From NCBI GenBank assembly GCA_964498785.1, contig CAZCJL010000121.1:1-19153 (forward strand): 19,153 bases of DNA. The letters are read 5' to 3'. Position 1 is the first letter of the stretch; each line of letters opens with the position of its first letter. The DNA is from Mariaggregatimicrobium sp964498785. Lineage in GTDB: Bacteria; Zhuqueibacterota; Zhuqueibacteria; Thermofontimicrobiales; Thiofontviventaceae. Of this stretch, positions 1 through 6,463 are shown piece after piece. Below the pieces are notes generated by a model, which was given only the letters and a program-made list of their open reading frames with translations, was not told the origin of the DNA and searched no databases. The translations under genes were made by a program, and so were the position numbers.

Positions 1-188
1 CCCCCGGCGGTTATTTAAAACCTTATGCTTTTGCCGTCCACATTAGTAGCCCGATGTTCCCCCGGATAATAAACCTTATTACCTTATTTTCTGAGAACAT
101 CATGAATTCGTAACTGACATAATCAATTTTGTGCGTCTTTTCATTTTTAATTTTTCATTTTTAATTGTTTTGCAGCGTTAATAAGGTT
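1..188. repeat. Composite intergenic repeat, unit copy 1
   Basis: This is the first of three copies of an AT-rich unit of about 190 nt. Each begins with a CCGGCG/CCGGTGG-type segment followed by AAAACCTTATG. It continues through ACCTTATTACCTTATT, CTGAGAACATC and the low-complexity tract CATTTTTAATTTTTCATTT, and ends near TTTTGCAGC and GTTAATAAGGTT. AACCTTATTA near the start and TAATAAGGTT near the end are inverted with respect to each other. Copy 2 starts about 540 nt further on and copy 3 is near 15115. No protein-coding reading is convincing: the open frame at 191-577 (+) runs through repeat hairpins and has no ribosome binding site. The region 1-782 contains no gene that I can support. Confidence 0.75.
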
Positions 189-272
189 GGTTGTTTTTGT
201 TGGCGCAGTTGCTATTAAGGTTTGAAAAACCAAAGAATAAGGTCAAAAACGGCTGCTGCTCAGTGCTGAATG

Positions 273-307
273 AAAAAAATTTCCGAAGTTTAATAAACTT
301 CGGAAAT
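273..307 (-). terminator. Hairpin plus T-tract, candidate terminator
   Basis: Perfect 14-bp arms (ATTTCCGAAGTTTA at 279-292 and TAAACTTCGGAAAT at 294-307) are separated by one base. On the minus strand the stem is followed directly by a run of Ts (complement of the A-run 273-279), the layout of a Rho-independent terminator for transcripts coming from the 783-5772 genes. The one-base spacer means that several central pairs must open to form a loop. A related hairpin at 15030-15058 lacks the T-run, so the stem may have a role in the repeat beyond termination. Confidence 0.5.
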
Positions 308-405
308 TTGATGTCGGGCAAAAATCAGTTATCGAGAACGATACCTGTATGTGGTGCTGCGCCAAAAGTTAATCTTTCGTATATAAGATTTTTTTATCAG
401 ATCAT

Positions 406-434
406 CGCTCCCATCGCTGGGAGCGATGGGAGCG
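406..434. repeat. GC-rich perfect hairpin (13-bp stem)
   Basis: CGCTCCCATCGCT and its exact reverse complement AGCGATGGGAGCG are separated by GGG. The arms are much more GC-rich than the surroundings, and no T-run follows on either strand, so it is not a typical terminator. It lies between the two TTTCCGAA-type hairpins of the composite repeat and is absent from the related copy near 15030-15115. Confidence 0.7.
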
Positions 435-502
435 CTATTCTTCATGAATTTGCTAAATACGCAAATTGGGGACTTTTGATACAGCGCCACTCCATTCAAA
501 AC

Positions 503-533
503 GATTTCCGAAATCTAAAAGATTTCGGAAATC
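503..533. repeat. Second TTTCCGAA-type hairpin
   Basis: GATTTCCGAAATCT (503-516) and AGATTTCGGAAATC (520-533) form perfect 14-bp arms around an AAA spacer. A half copy (GGATTTCGGAAATCTATCGC) occurs at 15102-15121 ahead of repeat copy 3. This makes it a regular component of the composite repeat, of which copy 3 has lost one arm. Confidence 0.65.
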
Positions 534-536
534 TAT

Positions 537-745
537 CGCCCCCGGCGACGGTTAAAAACCTTATGTTTTTGCTGTAAACCTTAATAGCCCAATATTCCTC
601 CGGATAATGAACCTTATTACCTTATTTTCTGAGAACATCACGAATGAGTACCTGACATAATCAATTTTGTGCGTCTTTTCATTTTTAATTTTTAATTGTT
701 AATCACAGCTTGTCTGTTTGACATCTTTGAGAAGGTTTCCGTTAA
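537..745. repeat. Composite intergenic repeat, unit copy 2
   Basis: This second copy of the AT-rich unit is closely similar to 1-188 in order and content (CCCCCGGCG, AAAACCTTATG, CCTTATTACCTTATTTTC, TGAGAACATCACG, CATTTTTAATT). It ends in CAGCTTGTCTG and runs into TTTGACATCTTTGAGA-AGGTTTCCGTTA (717-744). The latter element also abuts the end of the 15539-17848 gene. Its position, just past the stop of the 783-4051 gene, parallels copy 3 behind the gene ending at 15539. Confidence 0.7.
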
Positions 746-929
746 TAATGTAATAATATTGTTCTTTCAAACAAGAAAAACATCACTTCACGAGCATCAT
801 TTTGCCGGTCTTCTTAAAATTTCCCGAAATAATCTGATATAAGTATATTCCGGACGGCAGGTGGTTACCAAAATCATCTTTGCCGTTCCAACGAACCTGG
901 TGGCTGCCTGCCTGTTGATAGCCGTTTAC

Positions 930-2627
930 CTATGTCGCTATTTCCTGTCCGGTCGTATTATAAATTTTTAAAGCAACGTGAGCGTTCTCTGGTACATTAT
1001 AAGAAATTGTCGTGGTTGGATTAAAAGGATTGGGATAAGCAGCTTGCAATTTGTAACCTGATTCTGTTTTCATTTGGGGTGATTCAGCAGACGGATCACT
1101 TTCCTCCGGCTCATTTTCATTTTGTCTTTTGGATGGATTCTCACTCATTCCTGACAGCATGACTTGTGCAAAATGGGTTAGATTATGATCCGGATATTTC
1201 TTTTGAAGAATATCAATATATTGTTTAGCATCATCCCACCGATTGCGTTTCTTATTTATATTAGCAAGGTTATAGAGAGCGTAAATTTCATTGCTGGTAT
1301 TCGGATAATTATCAACCAATATCAAACAATTTTCCTCGGCGCTATTAAAGTGGCGATCTCTTAAATCCTTTGCAATGGCTGCCGTTAGTACCGTTCCCTT
1401 TAATGAATTATTTATCTTTTCACTGGTTGATAAATTATCCAGATATGAACTTAGATCATTCACTTTTAGCTTTTCGCTAAGGTGAAATATGTTACCAATA
1501 CTTTTTCTGGCTTTATCCGATTCGGAAAAATTCTGCACAATAAACTTATAAGTTTCCAGTGCCTGGGTCCGCTCCGCATGTATTTGATAATAGAGCGCCA
1601 ACATCCATACATCGTCGACATTGTTCATATCGACATTATTGGGATCAAAGTCGGCAAAAAGTCCGTTACCACCAGTGCTTTTAGATAAAGAAGAACCTCC
1701 ACCTGGATCGTAGTTTATTGCAAAATTATAGTCAACTGTGGAAGTTCCATCCTCAAAAAATTGAGAAGCGCTGGGAGGATATTGTCCCCAGTAGTTATTT
1801 TCTGCATAGACGTCACTACTGTACTGTGCCCAAACATCATATCCGCTATTTCCATAAATGGCATTATAACCTGCATAATCTCCGCATCCGGCATGCACGG
1901 TACAATCATCATCCGCCCAAATTCCGATACCACTATTATTGATGATTTCATTGTGTCCTTCATCCTTGCTATCACTTGCACCGAACTCCGGATTGCAACT
2001 TACAGAAAAGCTTGTGCCACCACTGCCATTATTTTGTATTGTATTGTCGTAAAAAATAGGAGCCGAGTAATTGACAAATACAATACCAAAACTTGAATTA
2101 TCTTCAATTAAATTATCCTCAATATTCATACTTGAATTGAGACCGATAATACCATACTCACAGTTAGAAATAGCCGTGGTGGTTATTTCCGGTACGCTGC
2201 CGTCTTCCAACCAGATACCGGCACCGCTGCAATATTGAATAGTATTCTCATCGATCACCGGATCAGAATTATCGCAATCAATGCCACAAACAGCATATTC
2301 GATGGTGCAATCTTCAAATGATGAGCTGCTGCCGACATCAGTCAGGTAAATTCCGTCCCAATCCCCGGCGATGGGGGATCCATTTGCCGAGGTAAATGTA
2401 GCACCGTCAGCCTGGATTGTACCGTTTACAGTAAGTCGGGTCTCGTCTTCGAATGTAACTGTTGAACCTGTACTTATGGTTAAATCAATATCAGAAGGAA
2501 CAGAAATATCACCACCAACCTCAACATCATCATCCCATGTTAGGTCCTCCGGGATTTCACCAAACCATTTATCCCCTAAATCCGCATTCATTGTCGACGA
2601 AGAATTACTAACATCATGCATTATCAA
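930..2627 (-). CDS. 3' piece: right-handed beta-helix, helical repeats and partial T9SS sorting domain
   Basis: This open piece of the broken peptidase gene has 565 codons from a TTG that is probably not a real start, since the frame is continuous with coding sequence up to about 2650. In order it shows the end of the M6 region and a linker (residues 1-70), then a parallel beta-helix with short N/D/G-rich turns (about 70-300; DVGSSSSFEDCTIEYAV, DENTIQYCSGAGIWLEDG, EDNLIEDNSSFGIVF). A TPR-like helical segment follows (about 335-480; ALYNLANINKKRNRWDDAKQ) and then an acidic linker. The T9SS domain begins at AAYPNPFNPTTTISY. The piece stops at TAG 930, about 50 codons before the natural end of that domain. 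Residues about 62-138 are almost identical to the tail of the C25 peptidase at 6414-8087. Confidence 0.7.
   Translation of the reverse strand: MIMHDVSNSSSTMNADLGDKWFGEIPEDLTWDDDVEVGGDISVPSDIDLTISTGSTVTFEDETRLTVNGTIQADGATFTSANGSPIAGDWDGIYLTDVGSSSSFEDCTIEYAVCGIDCDNSDPVIDENTIQYCSGAGIWLEDGSVPEITTTAISNCEYGIIGLNSSMNIEDNLIEDNSSFGIVFVNYSAPIFYDNTIQNNGSGGTSFSVSCNPEFGASDSKDEGHNEIINNSGIGIWADDDCTVHAGCGDYAGYNAIYGNSGYDVWAQYSSDVYAENNYWGQYPPSASQFFEDGTSTVDYNFAINYDPGGGSSLSKSTGGNGLFADFDPNNVDMNNVDDVWMLALYYQIHAERTQALETYKFIVQNFSESDKARKSIGNIFHLSEKLKVNDLSSYLDNLSTSEKINNSLKGTVLTAAIAKDLRDRHFNSAEENCLILVDNYPNTSNEIYALYNLANINKKRNRWDDAKQYIDILQKKYPDHNLTHFAQVMLSGMSENPSKRQNENEPEESDPSAESPQMKTESGYKLQAAYPNPFNPTTTISYNVPENAHVALKIYNTTGQEIAT
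2216..2441 (-). repeat. Beta-helix module repeat, copy 1
   Basis: This segment inside the M6/beta-helix gene matches 6464-6689 inside the C25 peptidase gene in the same orientation, without gaps, at roughly 88% by eye. The first 130 bases from TACCGGCACC are closest. Similarity fades towards 2441 but stops abruptly at the 2216 side, where the second copy hits a rearrangement junction. Confidence 0.8.
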
Positions 2628-2635
2628 ATTTGAAT

Positions 2636-3934
2636 TTAGACCACTATAGTAATTACAATTGGAGTAGTGAAATCGTTTAAATGTCTATTATCTGATGACC
2701 CAGGAAAGGGATCTCCTGTCTGCGTAGCATCACTCTGGATATTATCGGCTTCGATTAAATTAAGTGAATTTGTGCTAAACTTATGCCAAACAAGAATTCC
2801 TTGCGCAGGTAGATATCTATCAAATCCACTTGATTTTTGTCGATTCTCAACTAAAAATAAATCATTTCCAGTTTCAGCTACTTTAAATATTTGTGGAGAA
2901 CTGTAATTATATGAAAACTGTTTATTTTGTTCCACACCTGTAAAATTCTGAAATGATATCCAACCTTCATCTTCACGATCATAAGGATTCAATGTTGCTG
3001 GGCATGCTAGCTCATTTGATGGGCCATTTTTATTACCAACAGCCATTAAGCCCCATTGATAGTAAGTGTTTGAATAATATCTGTCAACCAATCCAAAAGC
3101 CGCATGACCTAATTCATGACAGTGTGTACCAATGTTTGCGAAAAAATTATAGGCATTTTCTTGACTTTGAGGACGTGAAAATTCAGCAGCCATCATATAA
3201 CGATATTCCCCTCCAGTATAATGTGGATGGAGCATGTTACCTAAATATTCATTCCCGGCATATATGACGGCACATAAATGATCAGAACTTAAAGAACCGA
3301 AATTATAGCCTGATTTGGTCGCAATTTCATTAATGAAGATCAATTCTGCATGTGTGTCGTAATATGACTTGGAATAATCTAAAGTAATCCATCCAGCTGT
3401 ATTCCAAACAGCACCATCTATATCAACATCACTATTTGTCATATCGTCCCAGTAGTCGTGTACACTGCCATATACGGGTTTGTTATCAGGATGAGGAGTT
3501 GGAGCTACTTGATCATCATAAGAATCGACGGAGGCAAACATAGTGTTATAATCAGAATTGGTGTAAGAATTATTATGTTCTACGTCATCAAATTCCACCA
3601 ACAGAAGATCCACCCATACTGTTCGAGAGGCAGTAACTTTGGTCAAACCTCCGCCATTTGATTTTATTCCTTCTCGAATTTTCCGCAATTGTTCTTCAAA
3701 TTCTTCCCTTCTCTTACTAATAATATTTTTATACTCATTAGAAAATTGTAGATACTTGCTCACTCCAGCTAAGGCGGGGCTTGAAACCGCAACTGGATAA
3801 TCTGACGCTTTGAAATCTCCTCGCTCTGACAAGACGGCATAACACCAGAATCCTGTTTTATTATTTTTTACAAAACGATAGCCGTCGTTTGTCTCCCAGT
3901 AAAATTCAAACTCATCCCCCCAACCTCTGCCCAA
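2636..3934 (-). CDS. 5' piece: M6-family (immune inhibitor A-like) metallopeptidase domain
   Basis: This open piece of 432 codons starts at a TTG just after the in-frame TAA. The true start is upstream at 4051. It carries the catalytic part: GWGDEFEFYWETNDGY, the usual M6 N-terminal segment, then a lysine/glutamate-rich helix and VWVDLLLVEFDDV. The zinc site HELGH (residues 273-277, about 3104-3118) is followed by AAFGLVD, with the likely third ligand Asp seven residues after the second His. A Met-turn-like GLMAVG comes next, then FLVENRQ...GILVWH, typical of the region after the M6 catalytic core. All metal-site residues are present, so the domain itself looks undamaged. Translation from this TTG would give a protein without a signal peptide, so surface delivery of a product made from this piece alone is unlikely. 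Confidence 0.75.
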   Translation of the reverse strand: MGRGWGDEFEFYWETNDGYRFVKNNKTGFWCYAVLSERGDFKASDYPVAVSSPALAGVSKYLQFSNEYKNIISKRREEFEEQLRKIREGIKSNGGGLTKVTASRTVWVDLLLVEFDDVEHNNSYTNSDYNTMFASVDSYDDQVAPTPHPDNKPVYGSVHDYWDDMTNSDVDIDGAVWNTAGWITLDYSKSYYDTHAELIFINEIATKSGYNFGSLSSDHLCAVIYAGNEYLGNMLHPHYTGGEYRYMMAAEFSRPQSQENAYNFFANIGTHCHELGHAAFGLVDRYYSNTYYQWGLMAVGNKNGPSNELACPATLNPYDREDEGWISFQNFTGVEQNKQFSYNYSSPQIFKVAETGNDLFLVENRQKSSGFDRYLPAQGILVWHKFSTNSLNLIEADNIQSDATQTGDPFPGSSDNRHLNDFTTPIVITIVV

Positions 3935-4065
3935 AAATTAAACACCGTTGGGTTGTTGAAAGGTTATCCAATCTGTCTCAATATTATTAGCCAAGATAGA
4001 TAAACTTGTGCAAAAAAGGACCAGCAACATAAAATATATAACTTTTTTCATGATACTCCTCCATT

Positions 4066-5772
4066 TTAATTTAATTTGAGTATTTTCTGAATGTTTACTC
4101 TGTGATTGGATTCAACTCTTATAAAATAAATTCCTGAGACAATATCTCGATTAAGTGAATCACCTCCTTTCCAATTTACTATATGACTATTTGATTTTAA
4201 ATTATCAGTTAAGTCAACCACCTCCTTTCCCAAGATATTATATACCTTTAAAGTTATTGGTGATGTACTGTCCTTCAAACCTGTTATTTGTATATTTATT
4301 GAATGCATAAACGGATTCGGATATACAGAAAGCTGAAAATCGAGCGGTTTATTTTTATTATTATGTTGAACATGTGTGATATCTTCTCCCGTAGTCAAAT
4401 CAACTTTTTTGACAAAAATACCTTGTTGAAACTCGACAAATACAAAGGCTTCTTTATGTTGATCATCTACTCGAATTATAGAATGTGATTGATTTAGGAA
4501 AACATTTGTATCACATACAGTGATGCCGCCCGGTCCCCATGGTAAACTTCCATCATCATTTATTTTTTGTAAGATCAATTCACCTTCATCGAATGACGTT
4601 GAATTAACATATAGAACAAACGCGCCTAATCCCTCAGCGTATTCTCCACTTACCGGAACGGGATTGCTTTCAAATAGCGTAGTATCTAAAACTGCTTTAG
4701 GAGTTTCATAAAGATAATTACCATATTCATCCATTTCTTGGAGAAAATGATATAAAAAAATATAAGCACCACCTTTACCATTTTTTGTAATTATAGTTGG
4801 ACCAGAATTTGGTTTATTGTCCGGTTTCCATAATTTTCCATTTTCACCCCAAAAAATTGACCCATCATTTTCTGATATTTTTTGCGCACCGACAAAATTG
4901 CCAATGACTGTAATATAAGGTTTGTTAAGTTCTATAGTTCTATAAAGCCATAGTCTGGTAACTTTTGGTAAACCAGTTTTTACAAATGGCAAAGCCCAAA
5001 GAAATTCTCCTTTATGATTGATCCGCTGGGCATAATTTTCATATCCAAATAAAAAGGCTCCACCTTCGTCATCCGGAAGTATTCGTTGAACACCTGCCGT
5101 ATCGTTCTTCGTTAATATAATTCCAAGGTCTGCCCAAAGCAACTTACCGGATTCACTAATATGTTGAACGTATTTTGTGCCATAAGCGCCTTGTCCTTCA
5201 CTATGACCTGTATACAGAATAAAAAGTCCATCTTCACCATCCTTCACCAAGCCATAAGGGTATTCCTGAATAATTGAATCACTGGCAGCCACTGCAATTC
5301 CTCGGTCTCCCCACAAACGTTCAAAATTTCTGGAAATATGTTGAACATAGACATCATATTGTAAATACACAAGAGTATCGTATGTTACGTCACAATATGC
5401 ATAAGTAATAAAGACTCCACCATCTCCATCGCTCAGCATAATTGGGGCGTAATTTTCATCCTCGTATGGCGTATCCAATGCTACCTTACGCGCCTGTCCC
5501 GGTTCTGCCCAGACTACATTTCCATAACGATCGATTTTCTGAACCAGTAACCATACAGGTCCTAGTGCCACACTTGCCACAATAGCACCACCTTCGTCAT
5601 CTAAAATTACGGCCCTTTCTGGTTGATCTGGTGAGTAATCCATCCATTGACTTCGAGGCATCACTTGTTTAAAAGTATAATTAGTTTGAGAAATAACAAT
5701 AGAAAAATCGAGTAGTAATAACATTAAAACTAATAGGATAACCATGACATAAAGGATATTTTTTCTTTTCAT
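4066..5772 (-). CDS. Secreted propeller-like protein with T9SS type A sorting domain
   Basis: This 568-aa gene is the first in unit D. I place the start at ATG 5772 (MKRKNILYVMV) because AGAGGA lies upstream at good spacing. The upstream GTG at 5799 has no ribosome binding site. Residues 1-30 form a long hydrophobic signal peptide ending near VISQ. The body has about six repeats with a DxGGAx strand followed by QxIxxxGxxxWxxxG, for example QKIDRYGNVVWAEPG, QHISESGKLLWADLG and QKINDDGSLPWGPGG, which suggests a six-bladed beta-propeller. The last 85 or so residues are a complete T9SS domain (VYPNPFMHSINI, VYNILGKEVV, VSGIYFIRVE, KILKLN). The product is probably anchored on or released from the outer membrane. 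The propeller assignment rests on the repeat pattern only, and its ligand is unknown. It is 14 bp ahead of the broken M6 peptidase. Confidence 0.8.
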   Translation of the reverse strand: MKRKNILYVMVILLVLMLLLLDFSIVISQTNYTFKQVMPRSQWMDYSPDQPERAVILDDEGGAIVASVALGPVWLLVQKIDRYGNVVWAEPGQARKVALDTPYEDENYAPIMLSDGDGGVFITYAYCDVTYDTLVYLQYDVYVQHISRNFERLWGDRGIAVAASDSIIQEYPYGLVKDGEDGLFILYTGHSEGQGAYGTKYVQHISESGKLLWADLGIILTKNDTAGVQRILPDDEGGAFLFGYENYAQRINHKGEFLWALPFVKTGLPKVTRLWLYRTIELNKPYITVIGNFVGAQKISENDGSIFWGENGKLWKPDNKPNSGPTIITKNGKGGAYIFLYHFLQEMDEYGNYLYETPKAVLDTTLFESNPVPVSGEYAEGLGAFVLYVNSTSFDEGELILQKINDDGSLPWGPGGITVCDTNVFLNQSHSIIRVDDQHKEAFVFVEFQQGIFVKKVDLTTGEDITHVQHNNKNKPLDFQLSVYPNPFMHSINIQITGLKDSTSPITLKVYNILGKEVVDLTDNLKSNSHIVNWKGGDSLNRDIVSGIYFIRVESNHRVNIQKILKLN

Positions 5773-5796
5773 ATTTAATTGTCCTCTAAATGTAGG

Positions 5797-5813
5797 CACG
5801 TTTAAAAATTGTC
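5797..5813 (-). promoter_or_regulatory. 17-nt motif shared with 12359-12375
   Basis: CACGTTTAAAAATTGTC here and CACGCTTAAAAATTGTC at 12359-12375 differ at one base. Each lies about 25-40 nt upstream of the start codon of a T9SS-domain gene, in the same orientation. Function is unknown; it could be part of a promoter, an operator or an mRNA element. Confidence 0.4.
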
Positions 5814-5985
5814 GTTTTTTGATTTTTTTAGGTCAATGGTTTTCAATAAACTTAATTACCACGGTCAGCAACCTAATGTTAAGTGAAGTAATGCTAACAT
5901 TCGATTCTCTAAGATTATCAATATTAATTATAAAATATGCTTTTTTGATTATGAAAATAATTTAGCGTCAAAAAAAGATAGTTCG

Positions 5986-6068
5986 AAAATTCTCAGAAAA
6001 AAGAAGACTAACACCACCACTGAGAAATAAGCCGGATTTGTTTGTTGTAGGATTTTGTATGTACATCA
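5986..6068 (-). other. Conserved 5' leader element, unit D copy
   Basis: Just downstream of the 6080-6108 promoter lies a stretch shared with the leaders at 10036-10125 and 14729-14832. On the minus strand the common blocks are AAAATCCTACAACAAA, then 22 nt, then GGTGGTG and a GTCTTCTTTTTTC pyrimidine tract. In this copy TTCTCAG and CTGAGAA (5990-5996 / 6020-6026) can pair into a 7-bp stem enclosing the GGTGGTG and pyrimidine blocks. A short ATG-led frame (TTNKSGLFLSGGVSLLFSEN) runs through it, but the frame is not kept between copies. The remainder of 5773-6380 holds promoters and AT-rich sequence with no further gene. Confidence 0.55.
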
Positions 6069-6079
6069 ACATTAATAAT

Positions 6080-6108
6080 AATATACAACTAATTACTTAA
6101 TTCGCCAA
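6080..6108 (-). promoter_or_regulatory. Sigma70-type promoter for unit D
   Basis: TTGGCG (6103-6108) and TATATT (6080-6085) are separated by exactly 17 bp on the minus strand. The first gene starts about 300 nt downstream at 5772, so the transcript would have a long leader. The same -35/17/-10 geometry followed by the same leader family occurs at 10131-10159 and 14850-14878, which supports it as a real promoter. Confidence 0.6.
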
Positions 6109-6318
6109 GCTGTTTTTTATTTTTTTTACACTATTTTTGCGTTATTATTTTTTCAGTATAATCATATATAATGAATTAAGTAACAATAAAAGTAATTATT
6201 ATTCACAAATTATTCAAAACTTACTGCTTTAATTACTCTAAATATAGCTTCTAATTTCAATATTCTGTCTTTAAGATGTGAAGGAATCCCCCATTCAGGT
6301 TATTCCCACAACTGCCTA

Positions 6319-6347
6319 TTGACTTTTTCAAAAATCTTGTTAATTTA
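6319..6347 (+). promoter_or_regulatory. Plus-strand promoter ahead of the truncated lipoprotein
   Basis: TTGACT (6319-6324) with TAATTT (6341-6346, 16-bp spacer) or AATTTA (6342-6347, 17-bp spacer) faces the ATG at 6381. The predicted untranslated leader is only about 28 nt. It is the only plausible plus-strand promoter that leads into a recognisable gene start in the window. Confidence 0.45.
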
Positions 6348-6380
6348 TAGGGAGATAATTTTCAATCAGGAAAATAGAAT

Positions 6381-6463
6381 ATGAAAACTAACAGTATTCC
6401 TCTGTTCATTCTACTAACTTCTTTTAGCCTTCTCTTTTGTAACAAACGCCAGGAGCACACAAT
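6381..6463 (+). pseudogene. Truncated 5' end of a plus-strand lipoprotein gene
   Basis: ATG 6381 has AGGA (6368-6371) at correct spacing and a promoter just upstream. The first 20 residues, MKTNSIPLFILLTSFSLLFC, are a textbook lipoprotein signal with lipobox LLFC, followed by NKRQEH. After about 28 codons the sequence becomes the reverse strand of the beta-helix repeat (from 6464), so the frame that continues to 6569 is not native. I read it as the surviving start of a lipoprotein gene whose remainder was lost in the rearrangement that also clipped the C25 peptidase. It is the only gene on this strand that I can support. Confidence 0.6.

Larger units (their letters stand above)
783..4051 (-). 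pseudogene. M6-family metallopeptidase / beta-helix / T9SS surface protein, interrupted three times
   Basis: One ancestral gene of about 1,088 codons is inferred. It starts at ATG 4051-4049 with a strong GGAGGAG ribosome binding site, 14 bp after the stop of the 4066-5772 gene, and opens with signal peptide MKKVIYFMLLVLFCTSLSIL-A. Three lesions break it. An in-frame TAA at 3938-3940 falls after FQQPNGV and before FLGRGWGDEF. A one-base frameshift near 2646-2652 falls between NDFTTPIVIT and YSGLNSNLIMHDVS. An in-frame TAG at 930-932 falls within the T9SS sorting domain, between GQEIAT and VNGYQQAG. Beyond the TAG the same frame continues to TGA 783-785 with SGIYLYQII and a KTGKMMLVK tail, a complete domain end. 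The two large pieces are listed separately below. The stops are of different types, so a single reassigned codon cannot explain them. Decay is most likely, though sequencing error has not been excluded. Confidence 0.85.

Noticed and set aside
191..577. Plus-strand open frame of 128 codons
   Set aside because: It runs through the composite repeat and three hairpins, has no ribosome binding site, starts at an alternative codon, and its translation has no coherent domain pattern.
1715..1981. Small open frames overlapping the large genes on both strands (also for example 1761-2096, 3458-3661, 13311-13511, 16386-16661)
   Set aside because: They are shadow frames of well-supported coding sequence, with no signals of their own.
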